In this document: positions 1 through 13,127 of the stretch, one piece after another
How positions within the stretch are numbered: the first letter of the stretch is position 1
How the letters are laid out: each line of letters opens with the position of its first letter
Assembly (NCBI RefSeq): GCF_025961835.1
Contig: NZ_JAOQOK010000001.1
Location: 2,232,001-2,296,000 of the forward strand
From: Sphingobium sp. B2D3C
GTDB lineage: Bacteria > Pseudomonadota > Alphaproteobacteria > Sphingomonadales > Sphingomonadaceae
Length of the DNA: 64,000 bases
Direction: 5' to 3'
Made by a program: the position numbers and the translations under genes
Notes under the pieces: model-generated
Told to the model about the DNA's origin: nothing
The model's input: only the letters and a program-made list of their open reading frames with translations
Database searches by the model: none

Positions 1-76
1 TTCATCGGGTCAGCGGTCCTGTCAGCATCGGCGGCGCGGCTGCAGGATGCTGCGGTCGTCCGGCCGCCGGAAAATA

Positions 77-730
77 TCAGCGGGTCACGTTATAGCGGAG
101 CTGGTCGGTGGTCAGGTTGAAACCCAGGAGCAGCTCGAAGCTGCTTCGCTGGATCGCCTCGCGCACTTCCGGGCGGGCCAGCGGATCGAGCGCGGCGTCC
201 TGGTCGCCCGTCTTGCGCGGGCGGGTAATCATGCGCTCGATCTCGGGCGGCAGCGTTGCCGCACTGCGATCGATATAGGCAGAGGTGCTGCCGGTCGCCT
301 CGGCACGCAGCGCGCCCTCGGCGAAATTCAGCCGCACCATGGTGACACGCTTGGCCGTCACCGCCGTCGCGCCGCGCACGACCGCCGCGAAGACGGGCAG
401 ATCGACCGTCCGCGCCGGGCCGGCATCGCGGCGCACCGCGACCACCTTGTAGCCGACCTGCGAATAAATGTCGGTGTCGCCGGTCGTGCAAGACGGCCGC
501 ACATCGGTGAGCGTCGCGACCACATCGATCGCGCGCGCGTCGCGGCTGTCGGCCGGGTCGAACAGGGTGACGTCACCGGTGTGCGCGGCCACGGCCACAG
601 TCGGGCATGCGGTGCGGAACTGGATGATGCCCTGTCCGGCGGAGTCGATGTCGCCGCGCTTCGCGCAGCCGGCCATCAGGGCGACAAGAGCTGCCAGAAC
701 GGCGGGTTTCGAGAGAGCGGCGATCCGCAC
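77..730 (-). CDS. Putative lipoprotein of unknown function
   Basis: A protein of about 217 aa that starts at a GTG (730) with GGAG six bases upstream. Longer upstream extensions in this frame run antisense through ispH and thrB and are not credible. The N-terminus has a hydrophobic stretch ending in LMAGC, a good lipobox, so it is probably anchored to a membrane by a lipidated Cys. The remainder is a soluble domain with alternating beta-like segments and an Arg/Lys-rich C-terminal part. I recognise no family with confidence. It is divergent from ispH across about 230 bp. Confidence 0.75.
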   Translation of the reverse strand: MRIAALSKPAVLAALVALMAGCAKRGDIDSAGQGIIQFRTACPTVAVAAHTGDVTLFDPADSRDARAIDVVATLTDVRPSCTTGDTDIYSQVGYKVVAVRRDAGPARTVDLPVFAAVVRGATAVTAKRVTMVRLNFAEGALRAEATGSTSAYIDRSAATLPPEIERMITRPRKTGDQDAALDPLARPEVREAIQRSSFELLLGFNLTTDQLRYNVTR

Positions 731-958
731 GATGGCTCCAATTCCTTCATTCTGGCGCGCGCGGGATATCCCGCGCACAATCGGGTCCGCGCTTCTTAGT
801 CGCGCTCCCACGGGCGCGCAACCGAAAGGGCACGTCGCCCGGACGGGCTGCAAAGACCTCGCCCGCGCCAGATGACCGCAGGATGAACCGGACGGCCGTT
901 GCGCCCTCCCCCATTCTTCCGGCTTTCCCTCAGGCGGCCATGCCCCTAATGGGACTGG

Positions 959-1942
959 ATGGATGGATCGACACATATGCCCGACATGCCTGCCTCTCGC
1001 CAGCGCCCCGCCCTCACCGTTCTGGTCGCCGCACCGCGCGGCTTCTGCGCCGGTGTCGACCGCGCGATCATGATCGTGGAGCGGGCGCTCGAGAAGTTCG
1101 GCGCGCCAGTCTATGTCCGGCACGAGATCGTCCACAACCGCTTCGTCGTCGATGGGCTGCGCGCCAAGGGCGCCATCTTCGTGGACGAGCTGGATCAGGT
1201 GCCCGATGGGCGGCCAGTCGTCTTTTCCGCCCATGGCGTGCCCAAGGTCGTGCCCGCCAATGCCGAGGCGCGCGGTCTCGATTATCTCGATGCGACCTGC
1301 CCGCTGGTCTCCAAGGTCCATCGACAGGCCGAGCGGCAGGTGGAGGCCGGGCGCCACATCCTGTTCATCGGCCATGCCAACCATCCCGAGGTGATCGGCA
1401 CGTTCGGCCAGGTGCCGGACGGCGCGATGACGCTGATCGAGACGCAGGCGGATGCCGAGGCCTTCCAGCCCGCCCCCGGCGTGTCGCTGGCCTTCCTCAC
1501 CCAGACCACCCTGTCCGTCGACGATACCGCGGAGATCGTCGCGACGCTGGAGCGGCGCTTTCCGGACATTGCCGCGCCGAAGGGCGAGGACATCTGCTAT
1601 GCGACCTCCAACCGCCAGGCCGCAACGAAGGAAATCGCCCGTCGTGCGCAGGCTGTGATGGTGATCGGGGCGCCGAACAGCTCCAACTCCATGCGGTTGG
1701 TCGAGGTCGCCGACCGCAGCGGCGCGCGCGCCCGCCTGATCGAAACCGCCGACGAAATCGACTTCGACTGGCTGGCCGGCGTCGAGACGCTGGGCGTGAC
1801 CGCCGGGGCCAGCGCGCCCGAAGTGCTGGTGCGCAGCGTGATCGACAAGCTCGCCACCCGCTTCGACGTGACCGAGGAGGAAGTGCTCACCACCACCGAA
1901 TCGATCACCTTCAAGCTGCCGCGCGGCCTGGAAGCGGCCTGA
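959..1942 (+). CDS. ispH: 4-hydroxy-3-methylbut-2-enyl diphosphate reductase (IspH/LytB)
   Basis: This enzyme performs the last step of the MEP isoprenoid pathway, reducing HMBPP to IPP and DMAPP with a [4Fe-4S] cluster in the cytosol. The three cluster cysteines sit in the usual motifs [20 protein letters not shown] and [33 protein letters not shown] and GAPNSSNS are also present. The length of 327 aa fits the family. The ATG at 959 has GGGA just upstream; an in-frame ATG at 977 is an equally plausible start. thrB follows after 3 bp and then rnhA, so the three are probably co-transcribed. Confidence 0.97.
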   Translation: MDGSTHMPDMPASRQRPALTVLVAAPRGFCAGVDRAIMIVERALEKFGAPVYVRHEIVHNRFVVDGLRAKGAIFVDELDQVPDGRPVVFSAHGVPKVVPANAEARGLDYLDATCPLVSKVHRQAERQVEAGRHILFIGHANHPEVIGTFGQVPDGAMTLIETQADAEAFQPAPGVSLAFLTQTTLSVDDTAEIVATLERRFPDIAAPKGEDICYATSNRQAATKEIARRAQAVMVIGAPNSSNSMRLVEVADRSGARARLIETADEIDFDWLAGVETLGVTAGASAPEVLVRSVIDKLATRFDVTEEEVLTTTESITFKLPRGLEAA

Positions 1943-1945
1943 GCC

Positions 1946-2929
1946 ATGGCTGTCTACACGCAGGTGCCGGCTGAGACGCTGGCGCTCTTCCTCGAACGCT
2001 ACGATGTCGGCACCCTGCTCGCCGCCAAGGGCATCGCCGAGGGCGTCGAGAACAGCAATTATCTGGTCGACACGACCGGCGCGGACGGCAACGGCGCCCG
2101 CTTCATCCTGACGCTCTACGAAAAGCGCGTGGATGTGGCGGACCTCCCCTTTTTCATGGACCTGCTCGATCATGTCGGCGCGCGAGGTTGCCCCGTGCCG
2201 CGCTTCATCCATGACCGCGAAGGCAAGGCACTGCAGACGCTGTGCGAGCGGCCCGCCGCCCTCATCGAGTTTCTGAACGGCGTCTCGGTGACCCACCCGA
2301 CCCCGCCGCAGGCCCGGTCTGCCGGCGCGGCGCTGGGGCAGTTTCACCGCGCCGCCGAGGATTTCTCCGGCGAGCGCCCCAACACGCTCGGCCCGGAAGG
2401 ATGGCACCGCCTCGCCAATGACTGCGGCGGCGCGCTGGATACCATCCAGCCGGGGCTGGAACAGCGCGTACGGACCGAACTCGCCTATCTCGACGCGCAT
2501 TGGCCGGATGCGCTGGCGCGTGGCGTCATCCATGCCGATCTGTTTCCGGACAATGTGCTGATGCGCGGCGATGAGGTCGGCGGACTGATCGACTTCTACT
2601 TCAGCTGCACGGACATCCGCGCCTATGATCTCGCCATCATGCATGGCGCCTGGTGCTTCGGGCCCGACGGGCGGGACTTCGACAGCGCCGTGGCTTTGGC
2701 GCTGATCGCGGGATATCGCGCGACGCATGGGCTGACCGCGGAGGAATATGCCGCGCTGCCTGTCCTCGCACGCGGCGCTGCGCTGCGCTTCCTGCTGACC
2801 CGCGCCTATGACTGGATCAACACGCCCGCCAATGCGCTGGTGACGCGCAAGGATCCGCTGGCCTATCTGCGGCGCCTCGACTTTTATGCCGAAACGGACG
2901 CAGCGGCGCTGTTCGGCTCGGCCTCGTGA
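1946..2929 (+). CDS. thrB: Homoserine kinase (APH-fold, ThrB type II)
   Basis: It phosphorylates homoserine to O-phosphohomoserine in threonine biosynthesis. The 327-aa protein belongs to the aminoglycoside-phosphotransferase-fold homoserine kinases rather than the GHMP type. An early [10 protein letters not shown] segment is followed by the catalytic loop [13 protein letters not shown] (HxDxxxxN) and the metal-binding segment GLIDFYFSC. It lies 3 bp after ispH and overlaps the rnhA start by 4 bp (GTGA), indicating translational coupling. Confidence 0.94.
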   Translation: MAVYTQVPAETLALFLERYDVGTLLAAKGIAEGVENSNYLVDTTGADGNGARFILTLYEKRVDVADLPFFMDLLDHVGARGCPVPRFIHDREGKALQTLCERPAALIEFLNGVSVTHPTPPQARSAGAALGQFHRAAEDFSGERPNTLGPEGWHRLANDCGGALDTIQPGLEQRVRTELAYLDAHWPDALARGVIHADLFPDNVLMRGDEVGGLIDFYFSCTDIRAYDLAIMHGAWCFGPDGRDFDSAVALALIAGYRATHGLTAEEYAALPVLARGAALRFLLTRAYDWINTPANALVTRKDPLAYLRRLDFYAETDAAALFGSAS

Positions 2930-3363
2930 AAACCGTTCAGCTGTTCACCGACGGCGCCTGCAAGGGCAATCCCGGACCGGGCGGCTGGGGCGTGGTGCTG
3001 CGCTTCAACGGCCATGAGAAGGAGCTTTCCGGCGGGGAAGCGCACACCACCAACAACCGCATGGAGCTGATGGCCGCAATCGCCGGCCTCAACGCCCTCA
3101 AGGGGCCGTGTCACGTGATCCTCTCCACGGACAGCAACTATGTGAAGGACGGCATCACCCGCTGGATTCACGGCTGGCAGCGCAATGGCTGGCGCACCGC
3201 CGACAAGAAACCGGTCAAGAATGCCGACCTCTGGCAAGAACTGCTCGCCGCCGTCGCCCCCCACCGGATCGACTGGCAATGGGTGAAGGGCCACTCCGGC
3301 CACCCGGAGAACGAGCGCGCCGACCGTCTCGCCAGTGACGCCGCGGAGCGGGCGAGAGGTTAG
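2926..3363 (+). CDS. rnhA: Ribonuclease HI
   Basis: It cleaves the RNA strand of RNA-DNA hybrids. The 145-aa sequence has the full RNase HI active site: Asp9 in [16 protein letters not shown], Glu47 in NNRMELMA, Asp69 in LSTDSNYV and Asp133 in NERADRLA. The basic handle GWQRNGWRT is present. The start is a GTG overlapping the thrB stop by 4 bp, so expression is probably coupled to thrB. Confidence 0.97.
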   Translation: MKTVQLFTDGACKGNPGPGGWGVVLRFNGHEKELSGGEAHTTNNRMELMAAIAGLNALKGPCHVILSTDSNYVKDGITRWIHGWQRNGWRTADKKPVKNADLWQELLAAVAPHRIDWQWVKGHSGHPENERADRLASDAAERARG

Positions 3364-3550
3364 GTTTTCGCGCTGATCCTCATGCGCTTTCTCACGATGA
3401 CCAGGGCCTAAACCGTCTTATTCAAAGTGGCGTTGAATGTTCGCCGCAGCGCCCGGCGTGCGCGCTTTTACGCCGGCTGGAACGTCCGCCGCCAACCTTC
3501 GTTACGGCGTGGAGCCGATCCTCGGCTCGTTAGCCAAAGATCGGACTGTT

Positions 3551-5038
3551 ATGCCGCCACGCACCCTGATCCAGTTCTTCCATTGGTACACGCAGGATGG
3601 AGGGCTGCATTGGGATGAGGTGGCTGACAAGAGCGCGAGCCTCGCGGACATCGGCATAACCGATGTCTGGCTGCCACCGGCCGGCAAGGGGGCGGCGGGC
3701 GGCTATTCGGTTGGTTATGACGCCTATGACCTGTTCGACCTCGGCGAGTTCGACCAGAAGGGCACGGTGGCGACCAAATATGGCGATCGCGCCGCGCTCC
3801 AACGGGCCTGTGCTGCCCTGCGCGAGGCCGGATTGCGGGTGATCCACGACGTTGTCTTCAATCACAAGATGGGCGGGGATGAGACGGAGCAGGTGCGCGT
3901 GCGCCGGGTCAATCCGGATAACCGCACCGAGATCGAGGACGAAGCTTTCGAGGCGCGCGCCTATACGCGCTTCACCTTCCCGGGGCGCAATGGCGCCCAT
4001 TCCAAGTTCATCTGGGATGCCCGCTGCTTCAGCGGCGTGGACCATCTCGACGAGCCCAATGAAAATGGCGTCTTCAAGCTCGTCAACGACTATGGCGATG
4101 GCGAGTGGAACGCGGAGGTGGACGAGGAACTCGGCAACTTCGACTATCTGATGGGATCGGACATCGAGTTCCGCAACAACGCCGTCTATGAAGAGCTGAA
4201 ATATTGGGGCCGCTGGCTGGCCGAGCAGCTTCCTGTCGATGGCTTCCGGCTCGATGCCGCCAAGCATATCCCGGCCTGGTTCTTCCGCGACTGGGTGGGG
4301 CATATGCGGGAGAGCGTGGCGGACGATCTGTTCGTGGTCGCAGAATATTGGCACCCGGACATGACCGCCCTGCAGACCTATCTCGACCGGGTCGATCATC
4401 AGCTCGCCCTGTTCGACGTCGCCCTGCATCACCGCTTTCACGAGGCCTCCTGCGCGGGCGACGCATTCGACATGCGGACGATCTTCGACGGCTCGCTGGT
4501 GGCGGTGGCCCCGGACCGGGCGGTGACGATCGTGGCAAACCACGACACCCAGGCGCTGCAGGCCATGGAAGCACCCGTCGAAACCTGGTTCCGCCCGCTG
4601 GCTTATGCGCTTATCCTGCTGCGCGAGGCGGGGGTGCCCTGCGTGTTCTATCCCGATCTCTATGGCGCGCGGTACAAGGATACGGGCGGCGATGGCGAGA
4701 CTCATGAGGTCGAGATGCCGGCGATTGACGGCCTCGAGAAGCTGATCGAAGCGCGGCAGCGTTTCGCGCATGGGCCGCAGACCGATCTGTTCGACGATCC
4801 CCACGCCATCGGCTTCATCCGCCACGGCACGGAGGATGCGCCGGGCTGCGTCGTGCTGCTCACCAATGCGGGCGATGCCAGCAAGGTCTTCGATCTCGGC
4901 CCGGACCATGCCGGCGCGGGCTTCCGCGATTATCTCGGGCATTGCGAGGAAGAAATCTGGTCGGACGATGAGGGACGGCTGACCGCGCGGGTGAATGGCG
5001 GAAGCGTGAGCGTGTGGGTGCGCAGCGACGCATTTTGA
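3551..5038 (+). CDS. Alpha-amylase, cytoplasmic GH13 type
   Basis: This GH13 alpha-glucan hydrolase of about 495 aa starts at [18 protein letters not shown], a typical start for cytoplasmic bacterial alpha-amylases. An upstream in-frame ATG at 3437 would add 38 residues with no family resemblance. Conserved region I is DVVFNH, region II is GFRLDAAKH with the nucleophile Asp, the acid/base Glu lies in VVAEYW, and region IV is VANHDTQ. No signal peptide is visible, so it should act on intracellular glucans. It stands alone, about 190 bp after rnhA. Confidence 0.9.
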   Translation: MPPRTLIQFFHWYTQDGGLHWDEVADKSASLADIGITDVWLPPAGKGAAGGYSVGYDAYDLFDLGEFDQKGTVATKYGDRAALQRACAALREAGLRVIHDVVFNHKMGGDETEQVRVRRVNPDNRTEIEDEAFEARAYTRFTFPGRNGAHSKFIWDARCFSGVDHLDEPNENGVFKLVNDYGDGEWNAEVDEELGNFDYLMGSDIEFRNNAVYEELKYWGRWLAEQLPVDGFRLDAAKHIPAWFFRDWVGHMRESVADDLFVVAEYWHPDMTALQTYLDRVDHQLALFDVALHHRFHEASCAGDAFDMRTIFDGSLVAVAPDRAVTIVANHDTQALQAMEAPVETWFRPLAYALILLREAGVPCVFYPDLYGARYKDTGGDGETHEVEMPAIDGLEKLIEARQRFAHGPQTDLFDDPHAIGFIRHGTEDAPGCVVLLTNAGDASKVFDLGPDHAGAGFRDYLGHCEEEIWSDDEGRLTARVNGGSVSVWVRSDAF

Positions 5039-5143
5039 AGGGCTCAGCGCCAGCGCATTGCCCTTTTGGGAACTCCGGGGCGACTGATGCTCAGGAACGA
5101 CCCTCCAACATCGCGCGTTGGCTCAATTGAAAGGAGTTCTCAG

Positions 5144-5287
5144 ATGGAAGATGAGGTTCACAAGACCACCGAAGACGCCCGTGCCGGCCAGACCCCGCAC
5201 ATCGTCCGTTATGTGCTGAGCATCTCGCTCGTGCTTGCGGTGATTGTGATGGCGGTCGTTCTGTTCTGGGGCTCGGCCCAGAGCTGA
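5144..5287 (+). CDS. Small single-pass membrane protein
   Basis: A 47-aa protein with a strong AAGGAG ribosome site seven bases before the ATG at 5144. An acidic N-terminus is followed by one hydrophobic helix (about residues 22-42, LSISLVLAVIVMAVVLFW) and a short tail. No family is recognised. It lies between alpha-amylase and the convergent argG. The clear Shine-Dalgarno is the main support for it being real. Confidence 0.6.
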   Translation: MEDEVHKTTEDARAGQTPHIVRYVLSISLVLAVIVMAVVLFWGSAQS

Positions 5288-5314
5288 CGCCGGCCTGAAC
5301 GCGCTTTTGCGCGC

Positions 5315-5345
5315 AGAAAAGTGGGGCCGGACACCGCCGGCCCAC
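5315..5345 (-). terminator. Rho-independent terminator of argG
   Basis: Read on the minus strand, a GC-rich stem of about 9 bp with one bulged base (GTGGGCCGG pairing with CCGGCCCCAC, 6-nt loop) is followed directly by TTTTCT. It lies just past the argG stop. A second small hairpin, CGCGC-TTTT-GCGCG, at 5300-5313 may add to termination between the convergent genes. Confidence 0.72.
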
Positions 5346-5350
5346 ATTCC

Positions 5351-6568
5351 TTAAATATCGCGGCGCCCGAGCAAGCGCAGACGCAGGGCGTTGAGCTTGA
5401 TGAAGCCAGCCGCATCCCGCTGATCATAGGCGCCCGCATCATCCTCGAAGGTCACAACCTTCTCGCTATAGAGCGAATTGGGCGACTTGCGGCCCACGAC
5501 GATGCAGCTGCCCTTATAGAGCTTGAGGCGGACCGTGCCCGCAACCTTCAGCTGGCTGTGGTCGATTGCCGCCTGCAGCATCTCGCGCTCGGGTGAGAAC
5601 CAGAAGCCGTTATAGACCAGTTCCGCATAGCGCGGCGCCAGTTCGTCCTTGAGGTGGGCGGCGCCGCGATCCAGCGTCAACTGCTCGATGCCGCGATGCG
5701 CGAGCGCATAGATCGTGCCGCCCGGCGTCTCGTACATGCCGCGCGACTTCATGCCGACGAAGCGGTTCTCGACCAGATCGAGCCGGCCAATGCCGTGCTT
5801 GCGGCCCAGTTCGTTGAGCGCCTCGAGCAGCGTCGCGGGGCTCATCGCCTGGCCATTGAGGGCCGTGCCGTCGCCCTTGTCGAAATCGACGGTGATATAC
5901 TCCGGCGTGTCCGGCGCATCCTCGGGATTGACGGTGCGCGAATAGACATAGTCCGGCACCTCCTCCCACGGATCTTCCAGCACTTTGCCCTCCGAGGAGG
6001 TGTGCAGCATGTTGGCGTCGGTGGAGAAGGGCGCTTCGCCGCGCTTGTCCTTGGGCACCATGATCTGGTGCTGCTCGGCCCACTCAATGAGCTTGGTGCG
6101 CGAGGTCAGATCCCATTCGCGCCACGGCGCGATGACCTTGATATCCGGCTGGAGCGCATAATAGCCGAGCTCGAACCGCACCTGGTCATTGCCCTTGCCG
6201 GTCGCGCCGTGGGACACGGCATCGGCCCCGACCATCTTGGCGATCTCGATCTGGCGCTTGGCGATCAGCGGCCGCGCGATGGAGGTGCCAAGCAGATACA
6301 GCCCCTCATACATGGCGTTGGCGCGCATCATCGGGAAGACATAGTCCCGCACGAATTCCTCGCGCAGATCGTCGATGAAGATGTGCTCGGGCTTCACGCC
6401 GGCATTCAGCGCCTTCTGCCGGGCCGGCTCCAGCTCCTCACCCTGCCCCAGATCGGCCGTGAAGGTCACGACCTCGCAGCCATAATGGATTTGCAGCCAC
6501 TTGAGGATGACGCTGGTATCGAGGCCACCGGAATAGGCGAGAACAACGCGCTTGATGGTGTCGGACAT
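5351..6568 (-). CDS. argG: Argininosuccinate synthase
   Basis: It condenses citrulline and aspartate with ATP to argininosuccinate in arginine biosynthesis. The 405-aa length is standard. The N-terminus carries the ATP pyrophosphatase loop [15 protein letters not shown], followed by [13 protein letters not shown] and YETPGG, which are hallmarks of the family. It is transcribed alone, ends at a good terminator and is convergent with the small membrane-protein gene. Confidence 0.98.
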   Translation of the reverse strand: MSDTIKRVVLAYSGGLDTSVILKWLQIHYGCEVVTFTADLGQGEELEPARQKALNAGVKPEHIFIDDLREEFVRDYVFPMMRANAMYEGLYLLGTSIARPLIAKRQIEIAKMVGADAVSHGATGKGNDQVRFELGYYALQPDIKVIAPWREWDLTSRTKLIEWAEQHQIMVPKDKRGEAPFSTDANMLHTSSEGKVLEDPWEEVPDYVYSRTVNPEDAPDTPEYITVDFDKGDGTALNGQAMSPATLLEALNELGRKHGIGRLDLVENRFVGMKSRGMYETPGGTIYALAHRGIEQLTLDRGAAHLKDELAPRYAELVYNGFWFSPEREMLQAAIDHSQLKVAGTVRLKLYKGSCIVVGRKSPNSLYSEKVVTFEDDAGAYDQRDAAGFIKLNALRLRLLGRRDI

Positions 6569-6930
6569 GGCGACAGGGGTCTTTCGAACTGGAGGTCGAG
6601 GATCAGGCCGGTCGCCTATCAGCGTCGCTCAAAACGCGCAACCTGTGAGGGACGCCGGGCGCGCCAATCCGGTGGCAGCCCGCCACTAGTCATCGGCAAG
6701 ATCGATCATTGAGACGACTTTAATCGATTTTCGTTCTTGAACGGGTGGCATTATTGTCAGCCTTGGAACGCAGCCTGCAGCCTGCGTCCATTGCTCGCCG
6801 GTTCCCCACGGCCGCGCGGGCACCTGCTGCCCCGGCACCCCCCTCCTGCCGGGGCAGCTATCGCCTCCCGACACTCCCCAGCATCCGGCAAGACCGCGGC
6901 ACCGTTGCCCCGTGCACACCAGCCTCAATC
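6569..6930. other. Intergenic region between argG and katG
   Basis: About 360 bp upstream of argG with no supportable gene. It presumably contains the argG promoter. A short AT-rich stretch at 6715-6740 is the only promoter-like segment I see. No RNA gene or repeat was recognised. Confidence 0.5.
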
Positions 6931-6933
6931 AAA

Positions 6934-6963
6934 CCGCCCGGCCCCATGTCTGGAGCCGGGCGG
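6934..6963 (-). terminator. Probable terminator of katG
   Basis: A perfect 9-bp inverted repeat, CCGCCCGGC / GCCGGGCGG, with a 12-nt loop lies 26 bp past the katG stop. On the minus strand it is followed by TTTGATT, a weak T-tract. Its position and stem strength support termination, although the tail is imperfect. Confidence 0.55.
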
Positions 6964-6988
6964 CGAAGCATCCGTCATGGAAGTGGGA

Positions 6989-9244
<2,256 letters not shown>

Positions 9245-9327
9245 TCATTGAGGGGAGATTATCGAACAGCGGCCGCCTGAAACAGCGATTAAACTTCGTT
9301 ATTGAAAGCTAGATTTTCGATCAAGGA

Positions 9328-10563
9328 TCAGCCCTTGGCGCGATAACGCGCCTCGGCCTGCGCCATATAGTCCCGCGTGATGGGCAGAGTGTGGCGATTG
9401 CGGACGAACTGGAGCTGGTAGATCGTCTGGCTGCCATAGAGGAAGCCGGACGCTGCCGCCGCCAGATAGAAGGTCCACATGCGGAAGAAGCGCTCGTCAT
9501 ACAGGGCGACGATCTCTGTCTTCGCCGCGAGCGTGCGCTGATACCAATGCTCGAGCGTGTAGTAATAATGCATGCGCAGCACTTCGATGTCGGTGAGCAG
9601 CAGGCGGTTGGGCTCGCTGCCTTCCATGATCTCCGACAGCGCCGGCGCATAGCCGCCCGGGAAGATATATTTGCGCATGAACCCATCCGTCGATGACGGG
9701 CCATTGAGGCGGCCGATGGTGTGCAGCAGCATCACCCCGTCCGGCTTCAGCAGATTATGGCAGGTGCGGAAGAACTCGCGATAATGGCGCACGCCGACAT
9801 GTTCGAACATGCCGACCGAAACGATGCGATCGAACGTGCCGTTCACATCGCGATAATCGATCAGCTCGAAGCGGACGCGATCGGCGACGCCCGCCTCCTG
9901 CGCCCGGCGCCGCGCGACTTTGAGCTGCTCCTCGGACAAGGTGACGCCAAGCACGTCCACATCCGCCACGCGGTTGAGATAAAGGGCCATGCCGCCCCAG
10001 CCGCAACCGATATCCAGCACCTGCTGACCGGACTTCAGATCGAGCTTGGCGGCGATATGCGCCTTCTTGTCGATCTGCGCCTGCTCCAGGCTCACGGCAT
10101 CGGGGTCGGTAAAGTAGGCGCAGCTATATTGCCGGTCCTTGTCGAGGAACAGCGCGTAGAGCTTGTCCGACAGGTCGTAGTGATGCGCGACATTGGCCTT
10201 GGAGCGACTGCGCTTGTTGTAATTGTCGCGCCAGTGCTTGATCCGCTCTCCCAACCAGCCGAGCAGGCTCGGCTCATCAAGGGTCTTGCCGCTTTCCAGC
10301 GGCGAATTGGCCGCGACCAGCATGATCAGGTTCCAGATGCTGCCCTGCTCGATGATGAGCTTGCCATCCATGAACCCTTCGGCTGCGCCGAGCGCCGGAT
10401 TGGTCAGGATGGCGCGTGCGGCGGCATCATCGGTGAAGCGGATGGCGACGTCCGGCCAGCCCCTCACGGCTGTTCCCAACACTTCCTGCGACCCATCCGC
10501 ATAGCGGATGGTCAATGTGCCCTGACTGATGATCTTGCCGAGCAGGCGACCCAATATTCTCAT
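9328..10563 (-). CDS. cfa: Cyclopropane-fatty-acyl-phospholipid synthase
   Basis: It transfers a methylene group from S-adenosylmethionine to unsaturated phospholipid acyl chains. The 411-aa protein has an N-terminal domain and a SAM-binding methyltransferase core (VLDIGCGWGGMALYLN, about residue 180 onward). VGMFEHVGVRHYREFF and YIFPGGYAPAL are typical of CFA synthases. It lies upstream of katG on the same strand, both possibly serving envelope stress or stationary phase (inference). It is divergent from the flavin-reductase-like gene. Confidence 0.95.
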   Translation of the reverse strand: MRILGRLLGKIISQGTLTIRYADGSQEVLGTAVRGWPDVAIRFTDDAAARAILTNPALGAAEGFMDGKLIIEQGSIWNLIMLVAANSPLESGKTLDEPSLLGWLGERIKHWRDNYNKRSRSKANVAHHYDLSDKLYALFLDKDRQYSCAYFTDPDAVSLEQAQIDKKAHIAAKLDLKSGQQVLDIGCGWGGMALYLNRVADVDVLGVTLSEEQLKVARRRAQEAGVADRVRFELIDYRDVNGTFDRIVSVGMFEHVGVRHYREFFRTCHNLLKPDGVMLLHTIGRLNGPSSTDGFMRKYIFPGGYAPALSEIMEGSEPNRLLLTDIEVLRMHYYYTLEHWYQRTLAAKTEIVALYDERFFRMWTFYLAAAASGFLYGSQTIYQLQFVRNRHTLPITRDYMAQAEARYRAKG

Positions 10564-10681
10564 GGCGCGCGTTTATAGCGCGGCGGATCGTTCGGTCACC
10601 CCCTTTCACGAAGAGCGGGCGCTTTCCCTGACCGGTCCATCTGCTATTCCGCTGCCTCGGCCCGTCGGAGATGAGACGATC

Positions 10682-11305
10682 ATGACCACCCCCAGCTTCC
10701 ACAGCTACCGCCCGGCCGATGGTCATGGGCTGGCGCACAATCCGCTGAACGCCATCGTCGCGCCGAGGCCGATTGGGTGGATCGGGACGGTCAGCGCGAC
10801 CGGCGTGCCCAATCTCGCGCCCTACAGCTTCTTCAATCTTTTCGCCTACAGCCCGCCGATCATCGGCTTCTCATCCAGTGGCGTGAAGGACAGCCTGACC
10901 AACGCCCGCGCGACCGGCGTCTTCACCTGGAACCTGGTCGGCCGCTCCCTGGCTGAGGCGATGAACGCCACATCCGCAGAGGTCGCGCCGGATGTCGACG
11001 AATTCGCGCTCGCTGGGCTTGAACCGCTCGCCTCGGTGGAGATCGCGGCACCGCGGGTGGCGGCCAGTCCGGTGCAGTTCGAATGCCGGGTGACAGACAT
11101 CATGCCGCTGCGTGGCCTTTCCGGCGCGCAAAGCGGTAATGTCATGGTGTTTGGCGAAGTGGTCCACATCCACATCGATCCGGCCTGCCTGCATGAGGGC
11201 ATCTATCGCACCACCGATGCGGTGCCGGTGGCGCGGGGCGGAGGTCCGGCCGACTATTATGAGATCCGGCCCGACACACAGTTCCTGATGAAGCGCCCCG
11301 GCTGA
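10682..11305 (+). CDS. Flavin reductase family protein (FMN-binding split barrel)
   Basis: The 207-aa protein carries the split-barrel pattern IVAPRPIGWIGTVSATGVPN followed by NLAPYSFFN, which marks the DIM6/NTAB flavin reductase-like family. It probably binds FMN and reduces it with NAD(P)H, but the physiological partner is unknown. The ATG at 10682 is chosen for its GGAGATGAG ribosome site. It is convergent with rlmN, with 9 bp between the stops. Confidence 0.85.
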   Translation: MTTPSFHSYRPADGHGLAHNPLNAIVAPRPIGWIGTVSATGVPNLAPYSFFNLFAYSPPIIGFSSSGVKDSLTNARATGVFTWNLVGRSLAEAMNATSAEVAPDVDEFALAGLEPLASVEIAAPRVAASPVQFECRVTDIMPLRGLSGAQSGNVMVFGEVVHIHIDPACLHEGIYRTTDAVPVARGGGPADYYEIRPDTQFLMKRPG

Positions 11306-11314
11306 ACGCTCGGC

Positions 11315-12583
11315 TCAGCCGAGCGCAGCCTGCTTCTCGGCCGCGAGCCGATCCAGCTCGGCGCGGCTCTTCTTTTCGCTGGCGGACTTGAGCTGGCCAC
11401 ATGCCGCCATGATGTCGCGACCGCGCGGCGTGCGCACCGGGGCGGAAATGCCCGCCTCGAACACGATGTCGGAGAAGCGCCTGATCCGCTCCGGGGTGGA
11501 GCATTCGTAAGGCGCGCCGGGCCACGGGTTGAAGGGAATGAGGTTCACCTTGGCCGGCAGACGATATTGGCGGAGCAGACGGACCAGTTCGCGCGCATCC
11601 TCATCGCTGTCATTCTTGTCCTTGAGCATCACATATTCGAACGTGATGCGACGGGCATTATTGGCACCGGGATAGTCGGCACAGGCCTGGAGCAGCTCTT
11701 CCAGCCCGAACTTGCGGTTGAGCGGCACGATCTCGTCGCGCACCTCCTTGGTGACGGCATGAAGCGACACGGCCAAATTGACGCCGATTTCCTCGCCAGC
11801 GCGCGCCATCATCGGCACCACGCCGCTGGTGGAGAGCGTGATGCGGCGCTTGGAGAGCGCCAGCCCGTCGCCATCCATCACCACCTTGAGCGCATCGCGC
11901 ACATGCTCGAAATTATAGAGCGGCTCGCCCATGCCCATCATCACGATGTTGGTGAGCAGGCGCCCGTCCGGGCTGTACTGCGGCGCGTCGTCGTCTTCTT
12001 CCTCTTCGACCTCGCCGAAGCCGGCCATGCTGCCCTTTGGCCACTCGCCCAAGGCATCGCGCGCGAGCATCACCTGCCCGACGATCTCGCCCGGCGTCAG
12101 ATTGCGCACCAGACGCATCGTGCCGGTGTGGCAGAAGCGACAATTGAGCGTGCAGCCGACCTGACTGGACACGCACAGCGTCCCCCGGTCCGCATCGGGG
12201 ATGAAGACCATTTCATAATCCTGCGCGTCGTCGGAACGCAGCAGCCATTTGCGCGTGCCGTCCGAGCTGATCTGCGCTTCCACCACATTGGGCCGCCCGA
12301 CGATGAAGCGCTCGGCCATCCAGCCCCGCATCGGCTTGGCCAGATCGGTCATCCGCTCGAAATCGGTCTCACCGCGATGATAGAGCCAGTGGAAGAGCTG
12401 CTTGGCGCGCAGCTTCGCCTGCTTCTCATCGAGACCGGCCGCACTCAGCTCAGCCTTGATCTGGGCGCGGGAGAGACCAACGAGATCGACCCGCCCGTCC
12501 TCGCGCGGCGTGATCGCGCGGGGGACCGGCACAGGATCGACATGGCCGGGGATCGGCATGAGGGGCGTCGCAGTGTGGGGCAT
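11315..12583 (-). CDS. rlmN: Dual-specificity rRNA/tRNA adenine-C2 methyltransferase RlmN
   Basis: This radical-SAM enzyme methylates A2503 of 23S rRNA and A37 of some tRNAs. The [4Fe-4S] motif CTLNCRFC (Cx3CxxC) is present. [14 protein letters not shown] and the C-terminal [11 protein letters not shown] with its catalytic Cys also fit. The start is placed at [10 protein letters not shown]; further upstream sequence has no resemblance to the family. An acidic insert of roughly 30 residues ([12 protein letters not shown]) between the radical-SAM motif and the GEP motif lengthens the protein relative to E. coli. Confidence 0.95.
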   Translation of the reverse strand: MPHTATPLMPIPGHVDPVPVPRAITPREDGRVDLVGLSRAQIKAELSAAGLDEKQAKLRAKQLFHWLYHRGETDFERMTDLAKPMRGWMAERFIVGRPNVVEAQISSDGTRKWLLRSDDAQDYEMVFIPDADRGTLCVSSQVGCTLNCRFCHTGTMRLVRNLTPGEIVGQVMLARDALGEWPKGSMAGFGEVEEEEDDDAPQYSPDGRLLTNIVMMGMGEPLYNFEHVRDALKVVMDGDGLALSKRRITLSTSGVVPMMARAGEEIGVNLAVSLHAVTKEVRDEIVPLNRKFGLEELLQACADYPGANNARRITFEYVMLKDKNDSDEDARELVRLLRQYRLPAKVNLIPFNPWPGAPYECSTPERIRRFSDIVFEAGISAPVRTPRGRDIMAACGQLKSASEKKSRAELDRLAAEKQAALG

Positions 12584-12843
12584 GGGGGCGCATATAATCG
12601 CATGTTGGAGCTTGCGCCAGTGGCGTTGACCAACGCCGATCCCGGCAGAGCATCCCCATGCGAAACCGGATCTCCCGTCGTTGCGGGAACCCGGCGAGCG
12701 AGGAGCCGTTACGCTTTGGTCGTCCGGGCCCCTCTGGCGCTTGCTCACAAGCGTGATGTCGGACGCCCCATCGCGCCCGAGGCACATCATTCCACATATG
12801 CCATTCCCGTGGAATCCTTCGGCGCCTATCGGAGGATTGATCC

Positions 12844-13116
12844 ATGAAGTTCGCGTTCCCGCTCCCCCTCGCCGCCCTGGCCTCGCTCGCCTGCGCGACG
12901 CCCGCCCTCGCCGCGGACCGTGCCCCGACCGCGGAGGAGGCGAAGGCCATCACGGCTGTGCTACACGACGCGGGCTTTAAAAGCTGGGACGAGATCGAGT
13001 TCGACATCGACGACAACCGCTGGGAGGTCGATGACGCGCGCGATGCGCAGGGCCAGCAGTGGGATCTCCATCTCGCCCCGAAAACCTACGCGATCGTCCG
13101 CCGCGAACGAGACTGA
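12844..13116 (+). CDS. Small periplasmic PepSY-like protein
   Basis: A 90-aa protein with GGAGGA nine bases before the ATG and a clear Sec signal peptide ending at ALAA (about residue 23). The mature part ([24 protein letters not shown], paraphrased as a helix then a [11 protein letters not shown] strand) resembles single PepSY domains, which are small periplasmic inhibitory or ligand-binding modules. It is convergent with the M28 peptidase gene, which is suggestive because PepSY domains often associate with peptidases, but no direct link is shown. Confidence 0.75.
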   Translation: MKFAFPLPLAALASLACATPALAADRAPTAEEAKAITAVLHDAGFKSWDEIEFDIDDNRWEVDDARDAQGQQWDLHLAPKTYAIVRRERD

Positions 13117-13127
13117 CGGCGGGCTGA

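Noticed and set aside
1..76. Start of a minus-strand gene at the left edge (ATG near position 5)
   Set aside because: Only two codons are visible and there is no clear ribosome site.
77..2728. A very long minus-strand open frame of 883 codons
   Set aside because: Most of it runs antisense to ispH and thrB; only the last 217 codons look like a protein, with a lipobox and ribosome site.
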